Below are positions 10,739-21,249 of a DNA stretch of 64,000 bases, one piece after another. The DNA lies in assembly GCA_040437565.1 (NCBI GenBank), contig JBDOQK010000016.1, forward strand, positions 248,001 through 312,000. The letters run 5' to 3'. This DNA is from Albugo candida (lineage: Eukaryota > Oomycota > Peronosporomycetes > Albuginales). The notes below the pieces were generated by a model. It was not told the origin of the DNA. It did not search any database and saw nothing but the letters and a program-made list of their open reading frames with translations. The position numbers and the translations under genes are program-made. The first letter of the stretch is position 1; every line of letters begins with the position of its first letter.

Positions 10739-11686
10739 ATGGGACAAACGACGTCGCGCATTGAGCATGCTCGTACAAAGCATAAAAGCAAACCAAGATC
10801 CAGCAAATCGATTGAGGAGAAAAAGATCAAATTAGCGCAAACGACTGGTGTATTGGCCTTGACCGATTCGAAGCTCAAAGAAATCCCGATATCAATTATC
10901 TCGAATGGTGACTTGCAAGAAAAGCTACGGAGCCTGGATTTATCGCGAAATCAGATCACACGTGTACCAACAGAGATGAATACAGTACGATTCAGCAATA
11001 TGAAGTCTTTAAAATTACAATCAAACGCAATCCATAGTCTCCCTGATCTTTCGCAATTGATGGCGCTCACAAAGGTACATTCGAGACTGATGTTCATCAT
11101 TCCGACATAATCGTTTCTTTCTTTCAGCTGATCTTAGACAGTAATCAACTTTTAGAAATAACAGCCCCTTTGCCACCGAATTTAATCAAATTGTCGCTTC
11201 GAAGTAATCGGTTGCAGATTATCACCACAAAAATCACAGATTGCATGGACCTGAGGAACTTGGAGCTTGAAGAAAATAATATCTCAGAAATTCCTTCTCA
11301 TATTGCACACTTGAAAGACCTTGAGATGCTTTGCATTGACAAAAACCGCCTAACAGTATGTTGCGCTTTACTATTTTCGTGAGAGGTACTCACCACATTC
11401 GAACATTTAGGGTTTACCTAACTTCTTGGCTGAATGCCCAAGGTTAAAGGTAGTTTCAGTGCGTCAAAACAAAATCACAGGCTCTCGAGAGCCTCAAGCC
11501 ATTGCAGAACAGATTCTGGCACACTCCAATATAGACATTTTGAACCTAGATGGAAATGCAATAACAAAACTCCAATTAGAGGCAATGAATGGGATCTCCC
11601 AATTTATGGAACGACGAAAGGAATTGAAAGACAAAGGAATTCTAGCTGGTATTTCTGCAGATATGAGCTTGTGTGGTTTAGATTGA
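10739..11686 (+). CDS. LRRC57-like leucine-rich repeat protein
   Basis: Three exons, 10739-11074, 11128-11355 and 11411-11686, joined by 53 and 55 nt phase-0 introns, give 279 aa. The ATG at 10739 was chosen because MGQTTSR is a good N-myristoylation sequence, as in LRRC57 (MGNS start), and the next segment LAQTTGVLALTDSKLKEIP parallels that family's 'A.kTGvf.L.d..L.e.P'. At least seven LRR units follow, and the end (LNLDGNAIT, FMERRKELKDKG) matches the family's closing 'veGN...ymeR...k'. LRRC57 proteins are small membrane-tethered LRR adaptors of poorly known role. The upstream gene ends only 118 bp away on the same strand. Confidence 0.78.
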
Positions 11687-11744
11687 GCGATAAAAAACTT
11701 GATAATTCATGTATATACTCAGCCTTATAAAGCTCTTGGATACC

Positions 11745-12140
11745 TCAATGCGACTTCAGCATGTCCGTCAGGTGCTTCGCTTGAATTTGGATCGTTTCTA
11801 ACTGAAAGGGAGCTTGGTTATTTCTCCTTTGAAAGTCTCCGTTTGCATTACCTGTGTTGCTGCTAGTGCATGGAGGAACCTACAAAATGGAGCATAATGA
11901 GTATCGGCTGCGAGTTTGTTAAAAGTCATTTTACCGGAGTCGATCAGGATTAGTTTCTTCCCGATGAGTGTCGTATTCGGCACGCAGCCTTCTCCTTATG
12001 AAATTTATACGATCTTTTGTCGGCATCTTAGCAGCAGCACGATGAATTGCGCAGTATAGCCGCATCGATTCGTTCACTGCATTCATTTTTCTGAATGACG
12101 AACGTGCTGTGTATGAGTGACTTAAACTAGGATCAGACAT
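11745..12140 (-). CDS. LYR-motif (Complex1_LYR) mitochondrial protein
   Basis: Three exons on the minus strand (12140-11935, 11879-11852, 11801-11745) with introns of 55 and 50 nt give 96 aa. The core MRLYCAIHRAAAKMP, followed by R..I+rr.r.EY, is a LYR-type helix in which the usual LYR is LYC. The short middle exon and the last exon restore a helical C-terminus (TQLETIQIQAKHLTDML). LYR proteins bind the acyl carrier protein in mitochondria and assist Fe-S or respiratory complex assembly; which complex this one serves is not clear. Its ATG overlaps the ATG of TAF7 on the other strand in a shared CATG (12138-12141). Confidence 0.68.
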
Positions 12141-13577
12141 GGAGCAATACCTATTACAAGTTCCAAAGAATCTAGCTGGAGAAATTCGATCTCATATTGC
12201 GAATGGAACAGCCCAAAATATTCAGCTTGTCTCGAAAGGTATGTCACCATGACTATATATCTCACTACACACTCATGGACATGTTACTAGCGGACAATCG
12301 ACACTTCACATTCGTCTTAAGCGGAAAAGAGTATTTTGCGAAAATTGGTACTATCCAAACCACCGGAAAGCTCATTCACTATCTTTTTATCGACTTTAGC
12401 GCAACTTCCATGCGTATTGGAAACACATAAAACTTACGATGACAACTTTTTTTACAAGAGCGGTGAAATTGGTCAAATGTTCATTGTTTGCGAGAAAGAA
12501 GACGAGAAAGAAGCTGCGAAAACTATCACTGAAATTAGTAATGGAATCACACCACCGAATACAAATGTTGTCAAGCGCAAATATGAAAAAACGAAGCATT
12601 ATACACCGTTTCCGGTTGATCACCATTCATTTTCTTTAGGAGCTAAAATCTCGTTCGCTCGATAGAAACCTGATGTTGCACGAGTGGAAGAAGATTTGAT
12701 CAAAATTCTGCAAGGTGGACCTTTTGAAGAAGTTGGTAAGCAGGGGCTCGCATAAGCTTTTTTCAGAATTTGAATTCTCTATAGAGGAAGAGCTGGTCGA
12801 ATTCCATGATTGGATGGTCGATGAAGCACATCCGAATGGCCTGATTGTCACGGATGAGATGGAATTGATACGTCAACATCCTGAGTACCTGAATCTGACT
12901 CTAGGAGGCTATACAGAGGAGGAGATGGATCGATTGCAGCTCGAAAACGAACTCGAAAGTGCAATGGATTTGGACTCTGCAGGAGCGGAGCTTGAAGATT
13001 TGTCGTTCAACCATATATCTGATGATAATGTACCTCCAATGACCCACGCACCGCTAGAAATGAATGACGAAATAGAATTACAAACTAGTCGAGATTTAGA
13101 AGGGTCTTCTTGCTTGGCACCTAGGGCGAGCCCATCTTTGTCGCAAGATGACGATGGAGTTGACGACCTTGAAAATGAATTGCTGGACGGCTTGGATGAG
13201 AAGTCAGCTGCTGGAGGTTGAATGCTGTCGTGTAGTGTTCATTTTATCCGAGCTTACTGCTCAATCATTGCAAGTAGATGCATCGTATCAACAGAATCCA
13301 AATTATCTCGAATTGGTTGCGACACGAGAACGACTCCAGAAGTGTCTTCAGGATTCTAATAGAAATATTTTCGAGCTTGCGGCCAAAGTGGACGCCAACT
13401 CTAACATAGTCGTCAAGGTATATCACTTTCGTACTTTCATTGTCGGCTGCTCAAGTCAAATCGTATTTCCAGAATCGATTCAAGCAGATGCTTGAAACAA
13501 CACAAGCACAAAAAGCGAAGATCGCTCAAGAACTCGTAGAAACCGTAGAAAGAATCAAACAGATGGAAACTGTCTAA
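12139..13577 (+). CDS. TAF7: TFIID subunit TAF7
   Basis: Seven exons (12139-12238, 12291-12347, 12400-12614, 12666-12735, 12767-13216, 13278-13417, 13473-13577) give about 378 aa with all phases closing; the acceptor at 13278 could be 13275. The TAFII55 N-terminal domain is clear: an opening QYLLQVP, then LPCVLETHKTYDDNFFYKSG, which corresponds to LPCVmEslKT.d...fyKt.d in animal TAF7, IGQMFIV, NGITPP and PDVARVEEDL. A long acidic middle part and a C-terminal coiled coil follow. TAF7 contacts TAF1 and restrains its activity in TFIID during RNA polymerase II initiation. The gene starts head-to-head with the LYR gene, with essentially no separate 5' leader between the two start codons. Confidence 0.85.
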
Positions 13578-13663
13578 GCTTCCTTGAAAATCAGCAAAAG
13601 CGTCATTATTGAAATTAGCCACTAAAAGGGTCGTCTGTGTCTTCCTTCAACTCAACTGCGCAA

Positions 13664-14091
13664 TCAGTGCTCGTGTTTCCACTTGATTAATGCTTTCGCC
13701 AAATCATCAGTTAAGTCAAGACCGGGTATCTTCTTCAAACCCGCGATGTCATGTTCAAGATGGTCTTTTGAGCCTTTTTTGTCGTGCTGCGACACAAATC
13801 AATGAGATGAATGACACTTTCTAGTATATGTGTAGCTTTACCACATCGGTTTGGGATTTCAGTTTGTGTAGTAATTTACGCAAAGCTTTTTCGTCCTCCT
13901 TGCTGGATCAGAATTAGTCAATGGGATAGAATAGAAGATACAAACACATACTTGAAGTAAGATTTCTCCGCCGCACGTTCTTTTTGATCAAACCGATCGC
14001 TGAAAGATGCGATGAGGAATGGTGTTTGACTCGGTAAACATACATGCGGTAATCGGACGGATCCGCGCTGAAGAATTCGACACAATGCCAT
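13664..14091 (-). CDS. Mitochondrial ATPase inhibitor IF1
   Basis: Three exons (14091-13952, 13902-13842, 13786-13664) with 49 and 55 nt introns give 107 aa. The N-terminus MALCRILQRGSVRLPH is Arg-rich, lacks acidic residues and looks like a mitochondrial presequence. The conserved inhibitory helix follows: FDQKERAAEKSYFNKEDE, then KALRKLLHKL, matching the 'f..rE.A.E..Yfrk.e...l..L' core of the IATP family. IF1 binds the F1-ATP synthase and blocks ATP hydrolysis when the membrane potential falls. The C-terminal extension (LEHDIAGLKKIPGLDLTDDL) is longer than the animal coiled coil. Confidence 0.75.
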
Positions 14092-14260
14092 TTACAAATC
14101 TTTTTTTAAATGCTAGTTTTTGTGTAATGTACATCAACTATCAATTCGCTCTCTATTTTGNNNNNNNNNNNNNNNNNNNNNNNNNNNNNNNNNNNNNNNN
14201 NNNNNNNNNNNNNNNNNNNNNNNNNNNNNNNNNNNNNNNNNNNNNNNNNNNNNNNNNNNN
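14092..14260. other. Spacer with 100-N assembly gap
   Basis: Ns run from 14161 to 14260. The gap hides the 3' end of the coiled-coil gene read on the minus strand from the right and the promoter of the IF1 gene. The flanks do not repeat each other. Confidence 0.8.
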
Positions 14261-16459
14261 ATTTTTTCAAAGTCTGCGAAGGAATTCTCAATCCTACTGA
14301 CTTGCTACCTATTCCTTTTTCCATATTCGTGCTTTTCTGTAAAAACACATGATAGGGATGCGCTGCAGATAGATATCGATATTACGCTTACCATTTTGCG
14401 AGCGGGTTTTCGCAAAAGTTTGGTTTCGTTCTCCTGATTCAAGAGTCGATTTTCAGATTGGTCGCCATATTGATCGTTGACCTGCCCACACTCACTATGG
14501 AAAGTCTCGTCCGATTTATTCGTCCGTTTAATTTGCTCTGGTCCATGTTCACCGATTCTCATCTACAGAAATAGTGTATCAGCTCCACATAAGCACATCG
14601 AATCTTAGACAACCTCCAAATGATGGAGCCTTTCCTCCAACGCAAGCGCCTGTTTCTTGATCCTACATTCGTTGTTCGTATCACTCTGCAATATAGAAGT
14701 CACTATTTGATGGTTGCAACTCACTTGCAAATAATATCATGGTAATTGCCAGCTTGAGAACGGTTACGCTTCTCTTCCGATGTTATTAGCAATCGTCTCT
14801 CGCTGAGTCTTTTCTGCGGAGTTGATATTGCCGAGGTAACTTGTTGTCGCTAAACACCGCACGAATTTAACGAAGAGAATGATAGTTTCTGTGTGGATGT
14901 GAGGTACCAACTGCTTGACGCTTGAACAAGTTACTTTTGATAGCCTCTCAATGTGATTTTCGGATTTTGTTAGTTGATTGACCAAANNNNNNNNNNNNNN
15001 NNNNNNNNNNNNNNNNNNNNNNNNNNNNNNNNNNNNNNNNNNNNNNNNNNNNNNNNNNNNNNNNNNNNNNNNNNNNNNNNNNNNNNTTGCAACTCACTTG
15101 CAAATAATATCATGGTAATTGCCAGCTTGAGAACGGTTACGCTTCTCTTCCGATGTTATTAGCAATCGTCTCTCGCTGAGTCTTTTCTGCGGAGTTGATA
15201 TTGCCGAGGTAACTTGTTGTCGCTAAACACCGCACGAATTTAACGAAGAGAATGATAGTTTCTGTGTGGATGTGAGGTACCAACTGCTTGACGCTTGAAC
15301 AAGTTACTTTTGATAGCCTCTCAATGTGATTTTCGGATTTTGTTAGTTGATTGACCAAATCTTGCATGAGCTTTCCAACTTCTAGCTCAGATCTCCTAAG
15401 ATCCGCTTCAACTTGCTCACGGAAAGATTCCATGGACTTTCGTATCATTTTATCACCACAATTGCTACTAGCCGGGTTTGATTCGAGTCGTGAATCCATC
15501 TCGATTTGCAGGGAAACGATACTGTTACCGAGAAGCTGCTGTGCGTCCAGCGTTTTACGTACCATGTCTCGTAATTGCGTGGTCTCCGCTCGAGAACCAT
15601 CGAGCTCATCCTCTATTTTTTGAACAATGATGTCGTATCTGGATGCCTGAGTCTCATCCATCCGCTCCAGCTTTGCGTACATATCTCTCATTTTTTCTCC
15701 TTTCCATAAAGAGAACTGCTGGTGCTGAACATGGTGAAATCGATCATGTTGTTTTCTTCAAATCTGTCATCAACTACTTACCAGATCTTCATTCAGATGT
15801 TCCAGTCTTGCGTGTTTTTCTTGCATGGTACTTTGTACGATATCGTGTTCGCTTCGAAAAGAGTTCCTTATGGTTTCTATATGACCAAATAATTTTTCTT
15901 GAGTGTCTTTCAAATCCTGCATCCTTTTCTCGGCTGCACACAATGTCAACCGGCCATTCTCGGCTTCCTTAGCTAAGAAACTCCGTAATTGTGCGACTTC
16001 TTGACCCATTTGCATAGTGAGTTGATCCGTATTGAATTCCAGACTCCGTAAATTACTTTCCATCGAAGCAATTCGGTGATTGTGGTCATAAAACTGCGAC
16101 GAACACTGCTCCTTCCATGTATCCAGAGATTTTGCTATCACCGCTCCATTTTCCGTACACTCTATTCTTATCTGCTCTTGATAATCTTGATTTAATTGAA
16201 TGATCTTTGAAAAAGAGGCAAGCTTTTTATCCTGGTCATTTTGCGATGTTTCCAGCTCCAAAAGTCTTTTTTCAAAGGATTGCGTGGCCAAACACGCTGC
16301 TGATACTCGCTCTAGCTGCACTTCCAAGTATGAAAGGTACGCATTTCGATCGGTCATAACTTTCTGTACTGAATTTGCATTATCTCCCGCTTTATGCTTT
16401 TGCAACGCATTCGACCGCATATATTCTTCAAAGTAGGATCCCGATGCATTGACGCGCAT
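14261..16459 (-). CDS. Coiled-coil protein, 3' end lost in a gap
   Basis: Read on the minus strand from ATG 16459. Exon 16459-15782 joins exon 15715-15281 in phase 0, then an exon from 15222, and further exons at about 14690-14597 and 14562-14398, before a last exon runs into the gap at 14260. The product is highly charged and helical throughout (for example ERVSAACLATQSFEKRLLELE, QLTMQMGQEVAQLRSFLAKEAE), so a long coiled coil is likely; I do not recognise a family. An internal 100-N gap with a 273-bp flanking repeat makes part of the gene appear twice. The true start is uncertain because another ORF with a signal peptide overlaps it upstream. Confidence 0.5.
14714..15359. repeat. Gap-flanking direct repeat, 273 bp (probable assembly artefact)
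   Basis: Bases 14714-14986 recur at 15087-15359, separated only by 100 Ns (14987-15086). The repeat cuts through exons of the coiled-coil gene and, when collapsed, leaves one continuous gene. This is expected when two overlapping contig ends are placed in a scaffold without being merged. Confidence 0.85.
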
Positions 16460-16686
16460 GCTTCCTGTGTCGACTCAAGTTTCCAATCATTGTGATTGGG
16501 TAAAAACAAACCAATGCCGTTTATCACAGTCACTTCTATGTCATAAGGCATCCATGCATCGAAGCTTCTGCATCGCAAGGGAATATCGTGTAAATAGTCT
16601 AAATAGTCTGTTGCATTAAATGATAAACTATCAGTGCACCAGAGAAATATTAGGTTTATGGTTACTAGCAAGTTGTTCCTTTTCAT
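16354..16686 (-). CDS. Possible small secreted protein or alternative first exon
   Basis: A 110-aa ORF starts at ATG 16686 with a strong signal-peptide pattern (Lys/Arg, hydrophobic core LLVTINLIFLW, small residues near a cut after about residue 22). It continues with aromatic-rich sequence and then overlaps the start of the coiled-coil gene in another frame. It could be a first exon spliced to that gene, a short independent secreted protein, or chance. No family is recognised. Confidence 0.25.
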   Translation of the reverse strand: MKRNNLLVTINLIFLWCTDSLSFNATDYLDYLHDIPLRCRSFDAWMPYDIEVTVINGIGLFLPNHNDWKLESTQEACASMHRDPTLKNICGRMRCKSIKREIMQIQYRKL

Positions 16687-17004
16687 GTACTTTTACAAAT
16701 TTATATAGGATAAGTATGGGATTACCATCTGGGTGATAAAGGCGACTTGTATAGTAGAAAAGGGCTTCTAACTACTAGGGTTCCATCATGTAAAATTATA
16801 AACTATTCACATCGCGCACGCCTACTCTATTCCGTGCATAACACTGAATCTACTCATTCCATTGTCTTTGCTGCACGGACTACTTGGTACAGAATCGCGG
16901 GCACCTTCCCATCGAGAAGAATTTGATTGCATTCAACGCTAGAAATCTCGCTGACTTTAAAGCACAGCATCTACAATCAACGATATACACACAGACTTCG
17001 TACG

Positions 17005-19698
17005 ATGGATGTTTTCATCGCCCAACCGCAGGTCTTTCTATCATCTCCATCCGCACTCATACAATCTCATCGAGCACCACCCTCAGCTCCTCCTCAACGA
17101 GCACCGCCCTCAGCTCCTCCTAAACGACCACCTCCACCGCCGCCTACTTCATCGTCACAAATTGTGAAGGAAGCTGCATATCAAATTGTCAAGCCCACTC
17201 CTGTGTGCTCAAATGCGGCCACTTCACCCGTCTCTGCATCGTCTTCTTGTACCGCGGAATCAAGCCCATTGCAATCGTTTACCACCAAACAAGCAGATAG
17301 TGAAGAAGAAAACCCACAATTTCAAAGCTTGTCTCAAGAAAAACGTAATTTATTAACTCGCTTTATCGATGAGTCGGTGCAAGACGCTTATGAGCTTAGT
17401 CAAGGCCTGGGAAGAATCCAATGGTACGCGACCAAAACACGCGAAGGCGTTTCTATATGTCACGCAAAAGCCGATGCAAATTTGTCGATTGATGCGGCAG
17501 TACGGAGTAAATGTAACTTGATGGCATCTGTTGAAGAAATTTTAGATTTACTGACCACAGAAAGCACTGAAGAATTTTCAGGACTCGAAATGATCATGAC
17601 TCCTCAAGAATTCCTCGACGGCCAGGTGTTATACACACTGCATCCAAGGGATCGTAGTCATCAAAATAATGTCCGCTTCGCATGTGTAAAATGGCATTGC
17701 TTAAAGACACTAGCTCCAGCAGTAACCACCCACCGCGATTATCTGTACGTTGAGCTGGTTGACCAGTTTATCGATCCGACCACAGGAGCCCTGGTTGGAT
17801 TCCGGCTATCAAAATCTATCGAGTTGAATGAAATTCCTGTCGATGATACTGCCCATCTATTTGTACGTGCACGGACATTGATGCTGACAACAGCCACCGC
17901 CAAAATCATTGCTCCAGTCAAAGGCGAAGAACATACACTCAGCTCCTCTGTAGAGCTTTCATCAATGATCATCAATGATCTAGGTGAGCGATTACCAACA
18001 TGGCTGGTGAATAAAATGGTCGACTCAGCCGCATTACGATCAGCCCGCCTGCGCGACCATATAAACCAGAAGAAAATGGATGTATTTGTCTTTGTTCGAT
18101 CCAGCGAAATGGTGCCATTTTGTAAGCGTGTATGCTGTATCATTTGTACCAAAAGTTTTTCATTCATACGGAAAAAGTACAATTGCGTCGCTTGTGGTGA
18201 TGTCATTTGTACTCAGTGCAGTATTCATCAATTGATTGTTCCCCAACAATACGCAGAACACATTGGCAAACGAAAAGCTAGGATCTGTATTCAGTGCAGT
18301 AGCAGAATTGGGAAGAAGAAAAAAGATTCAGAAACCAGCACTTGTCCCAGTTCGGTAATTTCCTTCGATGAAGGTGGTAAAACAGATTTTTCTAGAAATC
18401 GTGACTCTTGCGAATCGTACGTGTCTAGAAATTCAAGTGCCGGCGCACGAAATAGTAATGGTAGACTCGATGGAAGCTCTTGTCATTTTCGGACGGGAGG
18501 GGATGATGATAGTCGACCAAGTTGGCTTTCAGTTGGAACGAATACAACACTTTCTATGGACTCAAATGCTTCTATGGAAGACTCAATCTCCAGATTTTGT
18601 ACCACTCGTGACTCAATCACTGCTCCTCTGAGCCTTACCAGTAGCATGGATGAAGTCGGAAAATCGGAACCATTGCAAAGACCCACGGAGGCTCGGAAAC
18701 ACGTCTCAAACGTAGAAATTGATCTTGGAATTGGACGATACAAGACAAAATTAACGCGAACACAGTCAGACCTGATACCACCATCCCAAGACTTTGCACG
18801 TTCAAACAAGATGGAAAGACATTCCGAACGATGCGTTCGGAATCCCTCCTTGCCTTCACGTCAATATCTTTCTGAAACTGGAAGAGGAGATAATCCAACA
18901 ATTGAATTAGAAGAAACAATTCCAGAAATAGTGATGAAAAAGACTACGCGCGTCAATTTGCGAAACTCCATTTCCGCAGAAGTGATTGCAGAAATTGGTG
19001 ACGCAGAGGTGAAGCTCCCACATCGAACGTCCATACGACCGCAGCGTAGTCATGTACCAGAGGCACAGTTGCAGCGGCCCAAAAGAGATCCACCTGCCCG
19101 CCCTTCAGCTCCTCCGCCCAGGAAGCCGCAGCTACAATCGCTCCCTCTTCCTCCCGAGACCCCTCGATCATCCTGTGTGGATTTTGAGAACGATACAGCT
19201 GCCATGGCGAGCCTTCAAGTGCATTTAAATCGAATGACTGAGATTTCGCAATCCTTACGCGAATTGAATGTTTTTGACAAAAGGCATTTGCAGACACGAG
19301 CCAGCACAGTGAATGCTTTTGCCAGTTTGTCCAAGATGGAGGGAATTCCAGACGCAGTGGATCCACTTTCTATCACTATTTCGACGAGTCCGTTGCCAGC
19401 ACTCGCTTTACATGAAGTTGATAGTGCTACCCTGGCAACTATACAACAAAGTGAAACTAGTCCAACGAATGCCTCATACTTTGTGGATGGGGACAAGACG
19501 TTCCCTGGTTTTCTACCCGACTCGGCGTTTGTCGAATCGCTCGAAGAAGGAGAACTTGCAGATGGATGGAAAGCTGTTCATTCCAAGACAACCGGCAAGA
19601 TGTACTTTTACAATGAATCTCATGGAACAACTTCCTGGACTGTGCCGGACGCAGAACCTCAAACAGAAGACATAGATGCCGCCTATTTGATTCTATAA
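17005..19698 (+). CDS. START-FYVE-WW domain protein
   Basis: Single-exon ORF of 897 aa from ATG 17005; the ORF opens further up only with a TTG. Order: Pro-rich segment (residues about 25-55, two copies of RAPPSAPP), a START-like lipid-binding region (about 125-365), a FYVE-type zinc finger (about 373-435) with paired cysteines CCIIC, CVACG, CTQC and CIQC, a long Ser-rich linker with basic and Pro-rich patches, and a C-terminal WW domain (about 850-885: DGWKAVHSKTTGKMYFYN, then TTSWTVP). START-FYVE combinations are abundant in oomycetes and are thought to act in membrane lipid signalling. The R(R/K)HHCR core that binds PI3P is RKKYNC here, so lipid specificity is doubtful. Confidence 0.8.
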   Translation: MDVFIAQPQVFLSSPSALIQSHRAPPSAPPQRAPPSAPPKRPPPPPPTSSSQIVKEAAYQIVKPTPVCSNAATSPVSASSSCTAESSPLQSFTTKQADSEEENPQFQSLSQEKRNLLTRFIDESVQDAYELSQGLGRIQWYATKTREGVSICHAKADANLSIDAAVRSKCNLMASVEEILDLLTTESTEEFSGLEMIMTPQEFLDGQVLYTLHPRDRSHQNNVRFACVKWHCLKTLAPAVTTHRDYLYVELVDQFIDPTTGALVGFRLSKSIELNEIPVDDTAHLFVRARTLMLTTATAKIIAPVKGEEHTLSSSVELSSMIINDLGERLPTWLVNKMVDSAALRSARLRDHINQKKMDVFVFVRSSEMVPFCKRVCCIICTKSFSFIRKKYNCVACGDVICTQCSIHQLIVPQQYAEHIGKRKARICIQCSSRIGKKKKDSETSTCPSSVISFDEGGKTDFSRNRDSCESYVSRNSSAGARNSNGRLDGSSCHFRTGGDDDSRPSWLSVGTNTTLSMDSNASMEDSISRFCTTRDSITAPLSLTSSMDEVGKSEPLQRPTEARKHVSNVEIDLGIGRYKTKLTRTQSDLIPPSQDFARSNKMERHSERCVRNPSLPSRQYLSETGRGDNPTIELEETIPEIVMKKTTRVNLRNSISAEVIAEIGDAEVKLPHRTSIRPQRSHVPEAQLQRPKRDPPARPSAPPPRKPQLQSLPLPPETPRSSCVDFENDTAAMASLQVHLNRMTEISQSLRELNVFDKRHLQTRASTVNAFASLSKMEGIPDAVDPLSITISTSPLPALALHEVDSATLATIQQSETSPTNASYFVDGDKTFPGFLPDSAFVESLEEGELADGWKAVHSKTTGKMYFYNESHGTTSWTVPDAEPQTEDIDAAYLIL

Positions 19699-19738
19699 GA
19701 CACACAGAATATATTGTTTCGTGACGTTCATTTTATCT

Positions 19739-21143
19739 TCATTTGTATGGACATAATTCAGAAGTATGGGCAGATGCGGGAACACCACAATAGGCGCACT
19801 CGTTTTCATTCTGAGAGACGGATGCTACTTTTGTCTCACATCCAGATTCATTTTTGTCGGTAACCTTAGCCTGGATGTCCGTCCGATGGTGGTCGAACCC
19901 GTCTTGATTCGATGCGATTGGCAATGGACTCGTGCTTGGATGCGATGGAAGAGTTTCGGGCGTTTCTGCAACTGCCGCTTTTGAGTTCACTGGTCTGAAT
20001 GTCGCAAATCGTATCACTTTTTCTTTTCGCCCAAGCTTTCCCAGCAATCGAGTCACCTAGCCAGAAACGCTGCAAACTCAGGTTTACAGCTGCGAGGATT
20101 CGATAAAGAACATACTTGTTGCAACGACATGAGAGAAGCGTTGACTTCATTGATACCGATTATATACATTCCCGGATACACACTACCGTGGGTTTCAATA
20201 GGTCCTCTTCCTCCTCCTGGAATATCGACAAATCCATGTATCACTGCACAGTCTTGAATTCCACTATTTAAAAGCACGCCGAGCGGGCCTGGAGGAACAC
20301 GAATTTCAATCACATCTTTGATTTCATTTTCTTCTTCGCTGTCACTGTCATCATCGAAAAATGCCTGTCCTTGCAATAGAGCATCATATATTTCCTCTTC
20401 CTGTTGTTCTACCTGCTTCTTTTGCAAATCTTGCGGCGTGATTGCATGGATCGCTTCTGCGTACGTAAAATCAAGTTTTCGAAGCTCTTCATAGTGTGGA
20501 TTCAATCCAATGATACGATAATCGATGCCTGACCAGAGATTCACCAATAAGCATTGCCGAGTGTCTTCATAGTAAAGCGCTCGGAGACTTCGATTTTGCA
20601 TGGACACTATAGGCTGATAATCCACTACTGTTGCTCGATGCCCAAGGTGAAGTATAACATAACCGTTCAGGCTTTCGGGTTCTTTAATTGGCGCAACGCA
20701 TCCCTGTGAACGCAAAAGTTCGATAACCTGCAAATGGCCCTTCCAAATTGCAAGATCCAAGGCGCTGTAGCCGTCCTACCTCCGCATAAAAACAGAATTA
20801 CTGATATAGACATAAGCAAATACGACAATTCGACATAGACTTAAGAAAAACAATATTTACATCTGTGAGCGCCATCAAATCTGCACCTAATTGTAATAGC
20901 ATCAAGACGATTTGCGTGTTACCCATCAAAGACGCACAATGTAGCATACTGAATCCTCCGCTCTGTGGGCTGAGAGTCTTACTCGTGCGCAGAATCCGAT
21001 GCATCAGGAGAATTTACCTCTGTTATCGCTGATACATCGGCCTTGCCTAATTTCAGAGTAAGATACCTCCGCGCCTTATCTATATTTTCCTCCAAAATTG
21101 CATCGCGTAGAAACTGATTGCTTTTTTGCTGCAGTAAATTCAT
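19739..21143 (-). CDS. Ankyrin-repeat and PDZ domain protein
   Basis: Four exons (21143-21018, 20962-20861, 20775-20116, 20056-19739), all joined in phase 0, give 401 aa. Two to three ankyrin repeats lie at about residues 10-110 (MLHCASLMGNTQIVLMLLQLGA, cut short here to its core, then GYSALDLAIWKGHLQVIELL). An acidic stretch (FFDDDSDSEEENE) precedes a PDZ-like domain at about 231-320 with the carboxylate-loop-like PGPLGVLL and later GMYIIGINEVNASLM. The C-terminus ends in a compact Cys motif, CAYCGVPASAHTSELCPYK, possibly a small zinc knuckle. It is probably a scaffold protein with unknown partners. The gene is convergent with the START-FYVE-WW gene, with only 40 bp between the stops. Confidence 0.7.
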
Positions 21144-21249
21144 AGCGAGATAAACGGTTGATGAAAGTCAATGTCGGGTTTAATGTGGTTCACATCAAAC
21201 GTATTGTATGTCTGATTGGCTGCACCAATAGATTGCTCGCGCAAAACGA

